A stretch of DNA of 64,000 nucleotides from Neobacillus jeddahensis. Lineage in GTDB: Bacteria > Bacillota > Bacilli > Bacillales > Cytobacillaceae. The stretch spans positions 18,962 to 82,961 of the forward strand of contig NZ_CCAS010000016.1 in the NCBI RefSeq assembly GCF_000612625.1. The letters run 5' to 3'. Below the pieces are notes generated by a model that saw only the letters and a program-made list of their open reading frames with translations, made no database searches and was not told the origin of the DNA. Position 1 is the stretch's first letter. Each line of letters opens with the position of its first letter. Positions 1 through 8,275 of this stretch are shown piece after piece. Made by a program: the position numbers and the translations under genes.

Positions 1-542
1 ATACAAGTATCGCGCAGATCTACTCCATCGACAGACAAACTATCATTTTTCAATATCCCTTCTAATGTAAAGCCCAACCTCTCGGGAATGGCACGACTTT
101 TGCTATTTACTTGATCACAACGAATCTCCACTCGTTTTGCCTTTAATTCAGTAAAAGCAAATTCCGTAATGGCTTCAGTCGCTTCCGTCATATAGCCCTT
201 CCCGCTTAAACGAGAATCTATCCAATAGCCAATTTCAAACTTGGGCACATCCCAATTAATTCGGTGTAAACCAGAGGAACCGATGAATCCCCCGGTTTCT
301 CTATTAAATAGATGAAATCTTAGATCCTCTCTCGTTAAAAACTTCGCATGGGCATTCCGCATATTGGCCTCAACATCTTGCTCTGTTTGCTCGTTTAGAG
401 CCCAAGACATCCAAAGCTTTAGTTCTGGTAATGATGCCTGCATTGCATCATATACTGACTTCCCATCCCCGGGCATTGGCTTTCGAATAAATAATCTTTT
501 CGTATAAAATTCTTCTGGAAAATCAATTAAGATCGGCTTCAT
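1..542 (-). CDS. GNAT family N-acetyltransferase, RimJ/RimL type (3' end outside the window)
   Basis: Translating the minus strand from the ATG at 542 gives MKPILIDFPEEFYTKRLFIR and then 160 more residues without a stop up to the window edge, so the C-terminus is missing. The pattern is that of the RimJ/RimL branch of GNAT enzymes, which move an acetyl group from acetyl-CoA to an amine: TKRLFIRKP near the start, FIGSSGLHRI in the middle, EIGYWIDSRLSGKGYMTEA as the acetyl-CoA loop region, then SRAIPERLGF. A GGAGG lies about 11 bases upstream. An ATG at 553 is out of frame and closes after nine codons. The acceptor cannot be told; ribosomal-protein, antibiotic or small-molecule amines are all possible in this family. 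It is separated from proS by a terminator. Confidence 0.85.
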   Translation of the reverse strand, partial: MKPILIDFPEEFYTKRLFIRKPMPGDGKSVYDAMQASLPELKLWMSWALNEQTEQDVEANMRNAHAKFLTREDLRFHLFNRETGGFIGSSGLHRINWDVPKFEIGYWIDSRLSGKGYMTEATEAITEFAFTELKAKRVEIRCDQVNSKSRAIPERLGFTLEGILKNDSLSVDGVDLRDTC

Positions 543-616
543 CTATTTTCATACCCTCCTCCGTCTCTTTAGGATTCGCTAGAAAATACGTTAAATCCTT
601 TTTAATCTGGGGAATA

Positions 617-643
617 TGAAAAGCTCTCCCAAAACGGAAGAGC
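617..643 (-). terminator. Rho-independent terminator of proS
   Basis: An 8-bp stem (623-630 with 636-643, one G-T pair) with a 5-base loop is followed on the minus strand by TTTTC. It lies 19 bases after the proS stop codon. Confidence 0.75.
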
Positions 644-661
644 CCACTCAATTACTTATTT

Positions 662-2092
662 TTAGTATGCTTTTGCCCAATAAACCATTTTATCAGCTTC
701 TTGTCCACAGCATACACACTTGTCTGAAACCTGTTCTTGCTCGAATGGCATACATCTAGATGTTGCACCTGTATCTTCTTTAATTTTTTCCTCACAGGCT
801 AATTCACCGCACCACATTGCCTTAATAAAGCCTGGTTTAGCTTCTAGCGTTTCTTTTAGCTCAGCAAGTGTTAATGCAACTGAGGTTCTTTGCTCACGAT
901 GATTCAATGCTTTATTATATAAGTTTGATTGAATTTCATCTAATAATTCAACAATCTTCGTTTCTAATTGATCCAAAGGAACGAACACTTTCTCTAATGT
1001 GTCACGTCTTACTAAAACCACTTGCTTGTTCTCAATATCCTTTGGACCTACTTCAAGACGCACTGGAATACCTTTCATTTCATACTCATTAAACTTCCAG
1101 CCTGGCTTTTTATCGCTAGCATCAATATCCACACGTGCAACATTTCCAAGTGACTTTTTCAAATCATAAGCAAAATCAAGAACGCCTTCTTTATGTTGGG
1201 CAATTGGAACAATCATCACTTGAGTTGGTGCAGCTTTAGGTGGAATTACAAGACCGCGGTCATCCCCGTGAACCATGATCAGTGCTCCAATAATTCTTGT
1301 CGTAAAGCCCCATGAAGTTTGGTGTACGTATTGTAATTTTCCTTCTTTATCTGTGTACTGAATATTAAAAGCCTCAGCAAATCCCGTACCAAAATGGTGA
1401 GATGTCCCAGACTGTAATGCTTTTCCATCATGCATTAAACTCTCAATTGTGAACGTCGCTTTTGCACCTGCAAACTTCTCTTTTTCCGTTTTTTGTCCCT
1501 TTACCACTGGAATTGCAAGAATTTCCTCACAAATAGCTGCATAAACATTTAGCATTTTAATGGTCTCTTCCATAGCATCTTCATCGGTAGCATGGGCTGT
1601 GTGACCTTCTTGCCATAAAAATTCTAATGTTCTTAAGAATGGACGTGTTGTTTTTTCCCAGCGGACAACATTCGCCCATTGGTTATACAGCTTTGGTAAA
1701 TCTCGATAAGAATGGATGATATTACTGTAATGCTCGCAAAATAAAACTTCTGATGTTGGGCGTACCACCAATCTTTCTGCTAATGGTTCAGAACCACCAT
1801 GTGTCACCCATGCCACTTCTGGTGCAAAACCTTCAACATGATCTTTTTCTTTTTGCAATAAGCTTTCAGGGATAAACAATGGCATATATACATTTTCATG
1901 TCCTGTTTCTTTAATGCGACGGTCCAGTTCATTCTTAATATTATCCCATAAAGCATATCCGTATGGGCGAATAATCATGGAACCACGAACACTTGAATAA
2001 TCAATTAAATCTGCTTTCGTTACAACATCTGTATACCACTGAGCGAAATCCTCGTCCATACTAGTAACGTCTTTTACAAATTCTTTAGCCAT
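662..2092 (-). CDS. proS: Prolyl-tRNA synthetase (eukaryote/archaeon-like type)
   Basis: A 476-residue class II aminoacyl-tRNA synthetase that charges tRNA-Pro with proline in the cytosol. The length and the motifs ([52 protein letters not shown]) are those of the shorter archaeal/eukaryotic type ProRS, which has no editing insertion between motifs 2 and 3, and not the ~570-residue bacterial type. The C-terminus carries a Cys-rich zinc-site region (CGELACEEK and [10 protein letters not shown]) ending in the typical hydrophobic-Tyr tail (VYWAKAY). The start ATG at 2092 has GAGGTG six bases upstream. Expression should depend on uncharged tRNA-Pro because a T-box leader precedes the gene. Bacilli often carry both ProRS types; whether a second copy exists elsewhere cannot be seen here. 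Confidence 0.97.
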   Translation of the reverse strand: MAKEFVKDVTSMDEDFAQWYTDVVTKADLIDYSSVRGSMIIRPYGYALWDNIKNELDRRIKETGHENVYMPLFIPESLLQKEKDHVEGFAPEVAWVTHGGSEPLAERLVVRPTSEVLFCEHYSNIIHSYRDLPKLYNQWANVVRWEKTTRPFLRTLEFLWQEGHTAHATDEDAMEETIKMLNVYAAICEEILAIPVVKGQKTEKEKFAGAKATFTIESLMHDGKALQSGTSHHFGTGFAEAFNIQYTDKEGKLQYVHQTSWGFTTRIIGALIMVHGDDRGLVIPPKAAPTQVMIVPIAQHKEGVLDFAYDLKKSLGNVARVDIDASDKKPGWKFNEYEMKGIPVRLEVGPKDIENKQVVLVRRDTLEKVFVPLDQLETKIVELLDEIQSNLYNKALNHREQRTSVALTLAELKETLEAKPGFIKAMWCGELACEEKIKEDTGATSRCMPFEQEQVSDKCVCCGQEADKMVYWAKAY

Positions 2093-2150
2093 CTTGACAC
2101 CTCATTAATTTTTTATAAGAAAGAGCTTAACGGTCGCTTCCGATTTTCCA

Positions 2151-2395
2151 CACAAAAAGACCCTGATCCTCAAAAAGGGACCAAGGCCTGGCGGTACCAC
2201 CCTAAATTCATAAAGCAATAGCTTTAAACTCTCTCCATGATAACGGATTTTATCCGCTTGTATCTTCAAAAAATGATCCGATACAGAACTCGGAGGCAGG
2301 TTCAACTGAACGTCTTAAGAAACCTCACACCTTTGGCTCCCTCTCTTGGTAAGACAATTTCAATCTAATAGTCCTCGTCATCGTTTCAATAGTGT
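2151..2395 (-). promoter_or_regulatory. T-box leader (tRNA-Pro sensing) of proS
   Basis: The minus strand upstream of proS carries the T-box core AGGGTGGTACCGCC (TGGTACCGC at 2199-2191). It is followed by a hairpin around GGTCCCT and AGGGTC and a T-run (2160-2156), the usual terminator that competes with the antiterminator. About 100 bases further upstream, GAACCTGCC offers CCT (2300-2298) as the specifier codon, which fits proline. Uncharged tRNA-Pro should stabilise the antiterminator and switch proS on. The core motif is seen directly; the specifier assignment comes from its position in the stem I loop and was not folded computationally. The exact 5' end is not known. Confidence 0.9.
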
Positions 2396-2540
2396 TTTTG
2401 AAAATTATATATTTCCCAATCATAAAAGTCAAATCTAATTATAGAAAGCTTACATTTACTACTAAAAAAGGGGTGAGACCTCTTTCACGATTACGATCTA
2501 TCAGGTAAAATGTCATAAAAGATACAAAAGGGGTGGAATC

Positions 2541-2675
2541 ATGTCAGAAAAGGATTTAGATGTAGTCGAACAAGAAGAAGCTGAAAAAAAATTATTACTC
2601 GAATACATCAGATTACAGAATGAAGCAATGAAAAGAATTTATAAAAATACACTGGATAAAGAAAAAAAGGATTAG
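2541..2675 (+). CDS. Small charged hypothetical protein (44 aa)
   Basis: The ATG at 2541, preceded by AAGGGGTGG, opens a 44-codon frame beginning MSEKDLDVVEQEEAEKK and ending KNTLDKEKKD. It is rich in Glu and Lys, has no Cys and no membrane segment, and looks like a single amphipathic helix (LLLEYIRLQNEAMKRIY). I do not recognise the family. The good ribosome site and codon use favour a real gene. It sits alone between the proS leader and the cupredoxin gene, reading away from proS. Confidence 0.6.
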   Translation: MSEKDLDVVEQEEAEKKLLLEYIRLQNEAMKRIYKNTLDKEKKD

Positions 2676-2830
2676 TCCCATCTCCGGAAAAACCAACACA
2701 ATATTTTCCCTTCAAAAAGATTCATAAAACGTTCATATTAGTCACTTAATATACAAATTCCAACTCTATTTTAGCATTTATAATACTCTTATGTTGTTTA
2801 TTCAAATTGACACATAAGAGGAGACCAAAC

Positions 2831-3724
2831 ATGACAATTTTTTCGATTATTTCAGCAGCCATTGTTGCTCTTGGCACAGGCTATTCCATTTACCTTGTAT
2901 ACCGCAATAAAACCAAGCTGACCAATACCCCAGGTATTTTACTTAGTATGGTGATTGCTGTCATCACCGGATTACTTACTGGGAGTATCGTCGGAATTAC
3001 ATCTGGTGAAACCTTTCTTGTTGTAGGCGTTACGATGATCATTGGATTCATTGTTGGCTTCTTAGCAGGTCACCCGGTCGGGATTTTGGCCATCTTGATG
3101 GGTTCCATTTCTGGATTAATTGGTGGTATCAATGGCGCCCTGCTTGGACTTTTCCTTCAATTCATTAATCCAACTATTTTACTTGGCATATTATTAGGTT
3201 TTTATATTGTTATTATTGGTTTTGTTATGGTTTATATCCATGTTGCAACCAATAGTAAGTCATCGATTAATACCGAAGAGCTCTCACCTTTTGCCATTAT
3301 TGCTGGTGGTATTGTCCTCGTAACCTTATTTTTATTTTTCTATAGCAGTGATATGGTGAAGATTCCTGGTCAAACTGATTCCACACAACCACAGACTACT
3401 CAGGAATCGAGCAAACAGGAAGTTTCAAAAACCGAAGTGGATGTGACGAAGGAAACCACCCCCTCAGTTAAAATGCTGGTCACGGCAAAAGGATATTCTC
3501 CAAACGTCATACGGGTTAAAAAAGGGATTCCCGTGGAGCTAGACATTGAAAATCCACTTGAGAATAATAGCTGTTTATCGACCTTTATGATTCCTGATTT
3601 TAATATTAACAATGTAGAGTTAAAGGTAGGGACCACAAAACTTTCCTTTACGCCTGACAAAACAGGTGAATATATTTTCAGCTGTGGCATGCAAATGTTT
3701 AAAGGAACCATTATTGTTGAATAA
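2831..3724 (+). CDS. Polytopic membrane protein with a C-terminal cupredoxin-like domain
   Basis: A 297-residue protein starting at the ATG at 2831 (AGAGGAG seven bases upstream); an upstream in-frame start at 2807 lacks a ribosome site. The first ~145 residues form four or five Gly-rich hydrophobic helices and a further helix follows (FAIIAGGIVLVTLFLFFYSS). A Ser/Thr/Glu linker then leads to ~85 extracytoplasmic residues with a cupredoxin fold signature: KGYSPNVIRVKKGIPVELDI, NNSCLSTFMIPDF, FTPDKTGEYIFSCGMQMFKG. Potential metal ligands are two Cys and nearby Met; the usual His ligands are absent. Cupredoxin tails of this kind bind copper or serve in electron transfer outside the cell; the substrate here is not known. 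A perfect hairpin terminator follows directly. Confidence 0.75.
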   Translation: MTIFSIISAAIVALGTGYSIYLVYRNKTKLTNTPGILLSMVIAVITGLLTGSIVGITSGETFLVVGVTMIIGFIVGFLAGHPVGILAILMGSISGLIGGINGALLGLFLQFINPTILLGILLGFYIVIIGFVMVYIHVATNSKSSINTEELSPFAIIAGGIVLVTLFLFFYSSDMVKIPGQTDSTQPQTTQESSKQEVSKTEVDVTKETTPSVKMLVTAKGYSPNVIRVKKGIPVELDIENPLENNSCLSTFMIPDFNINNVELKVGTTKLSFTPDKTGEYIFSCGMQMFKGTIIVE

Positions 3725-3726
3725 CA

Positions 3727-3757
3727 AAAGAGGCAAACCAAATAGGTTTGCCTCTTT
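3727..3757. terminator. Terminator hairpin between convergent genes
   Basis: A perfect 13-bp stem (3727-3739 with 3745-3757) with a 5-base loop. It ends the cupredoxin gene on the plus strand and lies three bases beyond the stop of the PepSY-type gene, so it probably works in both directions. Confidence 0.85.
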
Positions 3758-3760
3758 ATA

Positions 3761-4288
3761 TTAGATTGCTTGTCCATCTAGGTCATTACTCTGACCATTT
3801 TTTCGCTTCTTTTCAGCTCGGAGAACTTTAATGGATAAATAAATACCCGTACCTGTTAACACCATCATTGCTAGAGCGACCAGGTCAATGAGCCATTTAA
3901 TATTGGTATTGCCAATTCTCCCTTCATGAAGCCCACGGATTGTAGTCATGACAGAATTCTGCCCCATCGCAGCCCCTGCTCGAGGTCCACCTGCTATATT
4001 CCGATTACCACCGAATCCAGATCGACCTTGAAATTGTCCGTTTTCAGCTGAACCCGCTTGTCCTTGTGACTGACCTGAATCTGATGGTACTCCTTGTCCA
4101 CTTTGTCCTTGATTGAATTGACCACGATTAAATTGGCCTTGTTGGAAATTCCCTCCAAACTGTTCAATTTGTGATTGTTGCCCAATGAGCCATGGCTCAT
4201 TCATCAGTAATCCTGTTAAGGACTCTATGAAGATAAAAATTGATGCCACTAATCCAATCCATAAATGTGCTCTTCTCGTTTTCTTCAT
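3761..4288 (-). CDS. PepSY-associated transmembrane protein with Gln/Gly-rich loop
   Basis: A 175-residue protein with two transmembrane segments. It opens with KKTRRAHLWIGLVASIFIFI and SLTGLLMNEPWL, the usual start of PepSY-associated TM proteins, and ends with a second helix (WLIDLVALAMMVLTGTGIYL) and a basic tail. Between them lies a ~70-residue low-complexity extracellular loop built of repeats such as FNRGQFNQGQSGQG, followed by GLHEGRIGNTNIKWL, a conserved His/Glu segment. Members of the family sit in the membrane and are often linked to two-component systems or iron/peptidase control; the exact role is unknown. It is the last gene of the minus-strand block after the kinase gene, 107 bases downstream and beyond the terminator-like hairpin at 4384-4414. 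Confidence 0.75.
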   Translation of the reverse strand: MKKTRRAHLWIGLVASIFIFIESLTGLLMNEPWLIGQQSQIEQFGGNFQQGQFNRGQFNQGQSGQGVPSDSGQSQGQAGSAENGQFQGRSGFGGNRNIAGGPRAGAAMGQNSVMTTIRGLHEGRIGNTNIKWLIDLVALAMMVLTGTGIYLSIKVLRAEKKRKNGQSNDLDGQAI

Positions 4289-4383
4289 TCTATTTAACTC
4301 CCTTCACAATCTAGCTGCACGTGTGTGCTATTTAAAAGAATAAACACATTATGAAGGGACATCCTTAAGATTTACTTAACAAA

Positions 4384-4414
4384 AAAAGCCCAATGTTAAC
4401 TTTTTTGGGCTTTT
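4384..4414 (-). terminator. Terminator overlapping the histidine kinase stop codon
   Basis: A 10-bp stem (4384-4393 with 4405-4414, AAAAGCCCAA with TTGGGCTTTT) and a T-run on the minus strand. The kinase stop codon (4398-4396) lies inside the loop. It may only partly stop transcription into the PepSY-type gene downstream. Confidence 0.7.
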
Positions 4415-5652
4415 GGAAAAATGATTTCAATTTTCGTTCCTTCACCAATCGTGCTTTGTACTTTCGTCTTTCCATGATGTTTCTCAATAATCCATTTGGC
4501 GATTGATAGTCCTAGACCCGTGCCTTCTGCCTCTGTTCTTGCCTTATCACTTTGATAAAACCTGTCAAAAATTTTCGGAATATCTTTTTCAGGAATCCCA
4601 ATACCATTATCCTGAACATGAAAGAGAATAGAGGAATGAGTCTGTGTACATGAAAGTAAAATATCGCCGCCCTCTTTCGTATACTTCATGGCATTATCCA
4701 AGAGAATGACAATCAACTGGTGGATTCTTTCTTTATCCGCTAAAAATGTGACTGGCTCGTCTACCTCTAACCGTAATGTCTTTTCTTGGTACATTGCAAT
4801 TTCTTCGTAATGGTGAATGATTTCTTTTAAAAGCTCGTCCATTCGAAATACTGACTTTTTCATTTCAATTTGATCAGAGTCAGATCTAGCAAGCGTCAAT
4901 AAATTTGTGACTAATTTGGAAAGACGCCTTGATTCATTTGAAATCGTCGAAACGTCGAGAATTTTTTCTTGTATGGTTGCCGATGGTGCGCGAAATAATA
5001 AATCTGTTTTTGCCTGAATGACGGCTAAAGGGGTTCTTAATTCATGAGAAGCGTCAGAAACAAACTCCTGTTGCTTTTTCCAAGCCTTTTTTATCGGAAC
5101 TAATGCCCGACCGGCTAAGAAATAACCCGAAACCACCGCACAGATTACCCCAACGCCACAACCAATCAGGATGATTAATAATAGCCTGTCTAATAATTCC
5201 TTTTCTGAGTTCACATTACGAATCACTTGGATAGTAATATCTCCAAATTCAGGTAGGTTTACCTGAAAAGCTAGATAGCGAAATGCAAAATTTTCCACCG
5301 TTACATCCTGCAAGCTGTCTAATTTTTTCGGATGAATACGTTCTTCATTATCGATAAAAATATCTGAGTCACGATTTTGCTCTGTTAGAAGCTGATCATT
5401 TTTCCAGACTAATGTGATAATCCTTGGATCTCTACGTATCAATCTCGGCCCCTCTACTCCATTTTCTTCACCATTGTCACTCAAACCTAAGGGCTTCTGA
5501 AAATGATCAACCGAATCCAAAATAGATTGGTTCACATCTTTATATAATTTATTATCCGTATAAAAATAAATGATGCTTCCGAGGATACTAATTAACACGA
5601 TAAAGACTAATGAGTTTAAAAAGGTTAGTCTAATATGGGTTTGTCGAAACAT
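4396..5652 (-). CDS. Two-component sensor histidine kinase
   Basis: A 418-residue membrane kinase. Residues ~10-30 and ~155-178 are transmembrane helices that enclose an extracytoplasmic sensor region. A short juxtamembrane stretch (GRALVPIKKAWKKQQEF) is followed by the HisKA box SDASHELRTPLAVIQ with the phospho-accepting His. The ATPase half has the N box (LLDNAMKYT), G1 (DNGIGIPEKD), the F box (IFDRFYQSDK) and G2 (GTGLGLSIAKWI). The gene begins nine bases after the response regulator stop and forms a pair with it. Because ABC genes of MacAB type lie directly upstream in the same direction, the pair may control that exporter, as in antimicrobial-peptide or envelope stress modules; the signal is not known. 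Confidence 0.92.
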   Translation of the reverse strand: MFRQTHIRLTFLNSLVFIVLISILGSIIYFYTDNKLYKDVNQSILDSVDHFQKPLGLSDNGEENGVEGPRLIRRDPRIITLVWKNDQLLTEQNRDSDIFIDNEERIHPKKLDSLQDVTVENFAFRYLAFQVNLPEFGDITIQVIRNVNSEKELLDRLLLIILIGCGVGVICAVVSGYFLAGRALVPIKKAWKKQQEFVSDASHELRTPLAVIQAKTDLLFRAPSATIQEKILDVSTISNESRRLSKLVTNLLTLARSDSDQIEMKKSVFRMDELLKEIIHHYEEIAMYQEKTLRLEVDEPVTFLADKERIHQLIVILLDNAMKYTKEGGDILLSCTQTHSSILFHVQDNGIGIPEKDIPKIFDRFYQSDKARTEAEGTGLGLSIAKWIIEKHHGKTKVQSTIGEGTKIEIIFPKAQKS

Positions 5653-5661
5653 ATGCTACTC

Positions 5662-6333
5662 CTATTCTTCATTCAGCATATAGCCGACGCCGCGGATGGT
5701 TTTAATATCAGCATGATAACCAAAGGGTTCTAGTTTTTTACGAAGATGATGCATGAACACCTCAACAATGGCGACCGTAGTATCCGAGTCAAATCCCCAA
5801 ACGCGATCATATATTTGCTCTTTTGTTAAAATGGCACCTTTATTTTGAATCAGGAATTCTAACAGTTCGTATTGTTTGGCCGTTAATTTGATTGACTCGC
5901 CATTAACAACAATGTCTCGTTCCTTCCCTAATAATTCAATGCCTCTGTATTGAATTGTTTGATTGGTTGTTAAGCTTCCGCTCCTTCGAAGTAAAGCTCT
6001 TATTCTTGCCTTTAGCTCAGCTGCCTGAAACGGCTTGACCAAATAATCATCACCACCGCTATCTAAACCCTTCACTCGGTCTTCTAAAGAATCTCTTGCG
6101 GTTAAGAATAAAACCGGAATCTTTAATCCTTCTTTTCTAATCGTCTGTAAAACCTCAAACCCATCAATCTCTGGAATCATGACATCTAAAACAATTGCGT
6201 CATGAATATTTTGCATTGCTAAAAATAAGGCATCTTCTCCATTTGATGCTTGGTCCACTTCAAATTCATCCGATAATAATTCTACAATCGATTCTAATAA
6301 AGCAAGATTATCTTCTACCACTAATAAACGCAT
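5662..6333 (-). CDS. OmpR-family response regulator
   Basis: A 223-residue regulator with an N-terminal receiver domain (MRLLVVEDNLALLESIVELL, phospho-acceptor Asp in AIVLDVMIPEIDG, switch Thr in VLFLTARD, Lys in DYLVKPFQ) and a C-terminal winged helix of the Trans_reg_C type (KLTAKQYELLEFLIQNKG, IKTIRGVGYML). The ATG at 6333 is chosen because AGAGGAG lies eight bases upstream; an in-frame ATG at 6360 is less well placed. It is followed closely by its kinase gene and lies 87 bases after the ABC permease. It should bind promoter DNA when phosphorylated by that kinase. The palindromes upstream of the adaptor gene (9266 and 9386) are possible targets, but this is only inferred from position. Confidence 0.93.
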   Translation of the reverse strand: MRLLVVEDNLALLESIVELLSDEFEVDQASNGEDALFLAMQNIHDAIVLDVMIPEIDGFEVLQTIRKEGLKIPVLFLTARDSLEDRVKGLDSGGDDYLVKPFQAAELKARIRALLRRSGSLTTNQTIQYRGIELLGKERDIVVNGESIKLTAKQYELLEFLIQNKGAILTKEQIYDRVWGFDSDTTVAIVEVFMHHLRKKLEPFGYHADIKTIRGVGYMLNEE

Positions 6334-6420
6334 CTCAATCTCTCCTCTATAAAAGGGCATTCACTTCATTATATAGAAAATAAAGCGGCCGCAACAGTGG
6401 CGAACCGCTAATTACTACCA

Positions 6421-7602
6421 TTATTCGTATCTTAACGCTTGAATTGGATTCAGCTTAGATGCTTTATTTGCTGGGAAAACGCCGAAAATGACTCCGACAA
6501 TTAATGAAAATAAGAAAGACAATACAATCACCGACGTAGAAAATGATACGGTCAAACCTGCGAGAGTCGAAACTATTTTACCTAAGCCTACCCCTGTTAG
6601 GATCCCAATAATCCCCCCGACACCACTTAATACAACAGCTTCAATTAAGAATTGGAGAAGAACATCTCTTCTTTTTGCCCCAATTGCTTTTCGTATCCCA
6701 ATTTCCTTCGTTCTTTCAGAAACCGACACTAACATAATATTCATAATTCCAATTCCGCCCACAAGCAAGGAAATACTGGCAATGCCGCCTAGCATCATTG
6801 TCATTGTATCGGTAACAGAACTCATCGTATCCATTAAATCCTGTTGATTTGTTACACTGTAGGAGTCACTTTTACTTGGGTAAAGTGAGGCCATCTTCAT
6901 TTCGACTTCATTCATCACAAAATCCATTTGTTCTTGACTTTTACCTTGTAAATACACTTGATTTATGGTTGTACTTTTCACCAAGCGCTGACCTGTGCTC
7001 AGTGGAACGATAATAACATTATCGCCGCTTTGCCCCATCGAGCTACCCTTGGACACTAATACGCCCACTACTTTAAAGGATGTTCCCTCTATTTGTAGAT
7101 ATTGACCAACAGGGTTATCCGTGCCAAAAAAAGTGGAAGCAGTATCAGCGCCAATGACAGCAATCTTTTGCCGATATTCAAGATCAAGGTCTGTGATAAA
7201 TCGACCTGAACTTACTTTCGCATCTCGAACCGTTGAATAAGCAGCATTCGTCCCAGTCAAGCTAACCTGTGAGGTGGTTCGATCCTTTTTCACATTGACT
7301 CGGCCAGAAACGACTGGGGAAACTGCCTTTACTCCATTCAGTTTACTCAACTCACTAATTTTATCCTCTGTCAAAGCTAAATCGGTTCCAAAGGTATTGA
7401 TCGTTAAAAGATTGGTCCCAAGATTATTTATTTGGCTCGTCACATTTTGAGCGGATCCTTGAGCAATGGAAACCAAGATAATAACAGACGAGACCCCGAT
7501 AACCATGCCTAACATTGTTAGAGCAGATCTAAGTTTATTTCCCTTAATACTCTTTAGTGCCATTTTAATAGATGGCAAAATCCCCAACGAGCTCACCCCC
7601 AT
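6421..7602 (-). CDS. MacB-type ABC transporter permease
   Basis: A permease of the MacB/FtsX family (393 residues) with one N-terminal TM helix (ALTMLGMVIGVSSVIILVSI), a large extracytoplasmic MacB periplasmic-core-like domain, and three C-terminal TM helices with the conserved VSERTKEIGIRKAIGAKRRD loop between the first two. The start is uncertain. The ATG at 7602 (CAGGAAA upstream) keeps the conserved amphipathic lead ILPSIKMALKSIKGNKLRS and overlaps the ATPase gene by 38 bases; an ATG at 7563 just after the ATPase stop would lose most of it. With the ATPase and the MacA-like adaptor it forms a tripartite-like exporter as in yknXYZ of B. subtilis, where protection from a toxic peptide is known. 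The substrate here is not known. Confidence 0.92.
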   Translation of the reverse strand: MGVSSLGILPSIKMALKSIKGNKLRSALTMLGMVIGVSSVIILVSIAQGSAQNVTSQINNLGTNLLTINTFGTDLALTEDKISELSKLNGVKAVSPVVSGRVNVKKDRTTSQVSLTGTNAAYSTVRDAKVSSGRFITDLDLEYRQKIAVIGADTASTFFGTDNPVGQYLQIEGTSFKVVGVLVSKGSSMGQSGDNVIIVPLSTGQRLVKSTTINQVYLQGKSQEQMDFVMNEVEMKMASLYPSKSDSYSVTNQQDLMDTMSSVTDTMTMMLGGIASISLLVGGIGIMNIMLVSVSERTKEIGIRKAIGAKRRDVLLQFLIEAVVLSGVGGIIGILTGVGLGKIVSTLAGLTVSFSTSVIVLSFLFSLIVGVIFGVFPANKASKLNPIQALRYE

Positions 7603-8275
7603 TTTCCTGTAATTGCCCGTCCTGGATACTAACCATTCTATTTGCTTGTTTGGCAATTTCTAAATCATGGGTAATTAAAATAATCGTATGACCTAATTCA
7701 TTCAATTCCTTCATAACCAGCAGAATTTCCTTGCTCGTCTTACTGTCCAGTGCCCCAGTCGGTTCATCAGCAAGAAGGATAGCAGGATTACCAACAAGGG
7801 CCCTAGCAATGGCGACCCTTTGTTGCTGTCCACCTGAGAGTTGTGTTGGTAAATGTCCAGCCCGGTCCTTCAAACCCACTTTGTTCAAACCCTCTAATGC
7901 CCTTTCTCGACGTTCCTTCACGGGGACCCCGCTATATAATAAAGGAAGCTCAACATTTTCCAGAGCTGATAATTTTGTTAACAGGTTAAAGTTTTGAAAT
8001 ATAAAGCCTATTTTTTGATTCCGGATCGTTGCTAACTGATTATCATTCATTTTCCCTATATCCTTACCATCAAGCAAATACTTACCGGATTGTGGCCGAT
8101 CAAGGCAGCCAAGCATGTTCATTAAAGTTGATTTTCCTGAACCTGAAGGGCCAATAATCGCTAAGAATTCCCCTTGTTCAATTTCAATTGATACATCATT
8201 TAAGGCGTGAACAGTTTCCCCGCCCAGCTTATATGTTTTCATGAGATTACTAATTTGAATAATAGGCTTGCCCAT
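7565..8275 (-). CDS. MacB/LolD-type ABC transporter ATPase
   Basis: A complete 236-residue ABC ATPase that powers the neighbouring permease. Walker A is GPSGSGKSTLMN, the Q loop is in GFIFQNFNLL, the signature is LSGGQQQRVAIARAL, Walker B is ILLADEPTGALDS, and the H loop is ILITHD. The extended N-terminal ALNDVSIEIEQGE and the overall length are typical of the MacB/LolD/YknY group. Its start codon overlaps the adaptor stop by one base (TAATG), so translation is coupled. The protein should sit on the cytoplasmic face of the membrane as part of the exporter. Confidence 0.96.
   Translation of the reverse strand: MGKPIIQISNLMKTYKLGGETVHALNDVSIEIEQGEFLAIIGPSGSGKSTLMNMLGCLDRPQSGKYLLDGKDIGKMNDNQLATIRNQKIGFIFQNFNLLTKLSALENVELPLLYSGVPVKERRERALEGLNKVGLKDRAGHLPTQLSGGQQQRVAIARALVGNPAILLADEPTGALDSKTSKEILLVMKELNELGHTIILITHDLEIAKQANRMVSIQDGQLQENGGELVGDFAIY

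Noticed and set aside
2105..2305. Reading frame of 66 codons on the minus strand upstream of proS
   Set aside because: It overlaps the T-box leader, has no ribosome site and its product resembles nothing; the conserved RNA explains the sequence.
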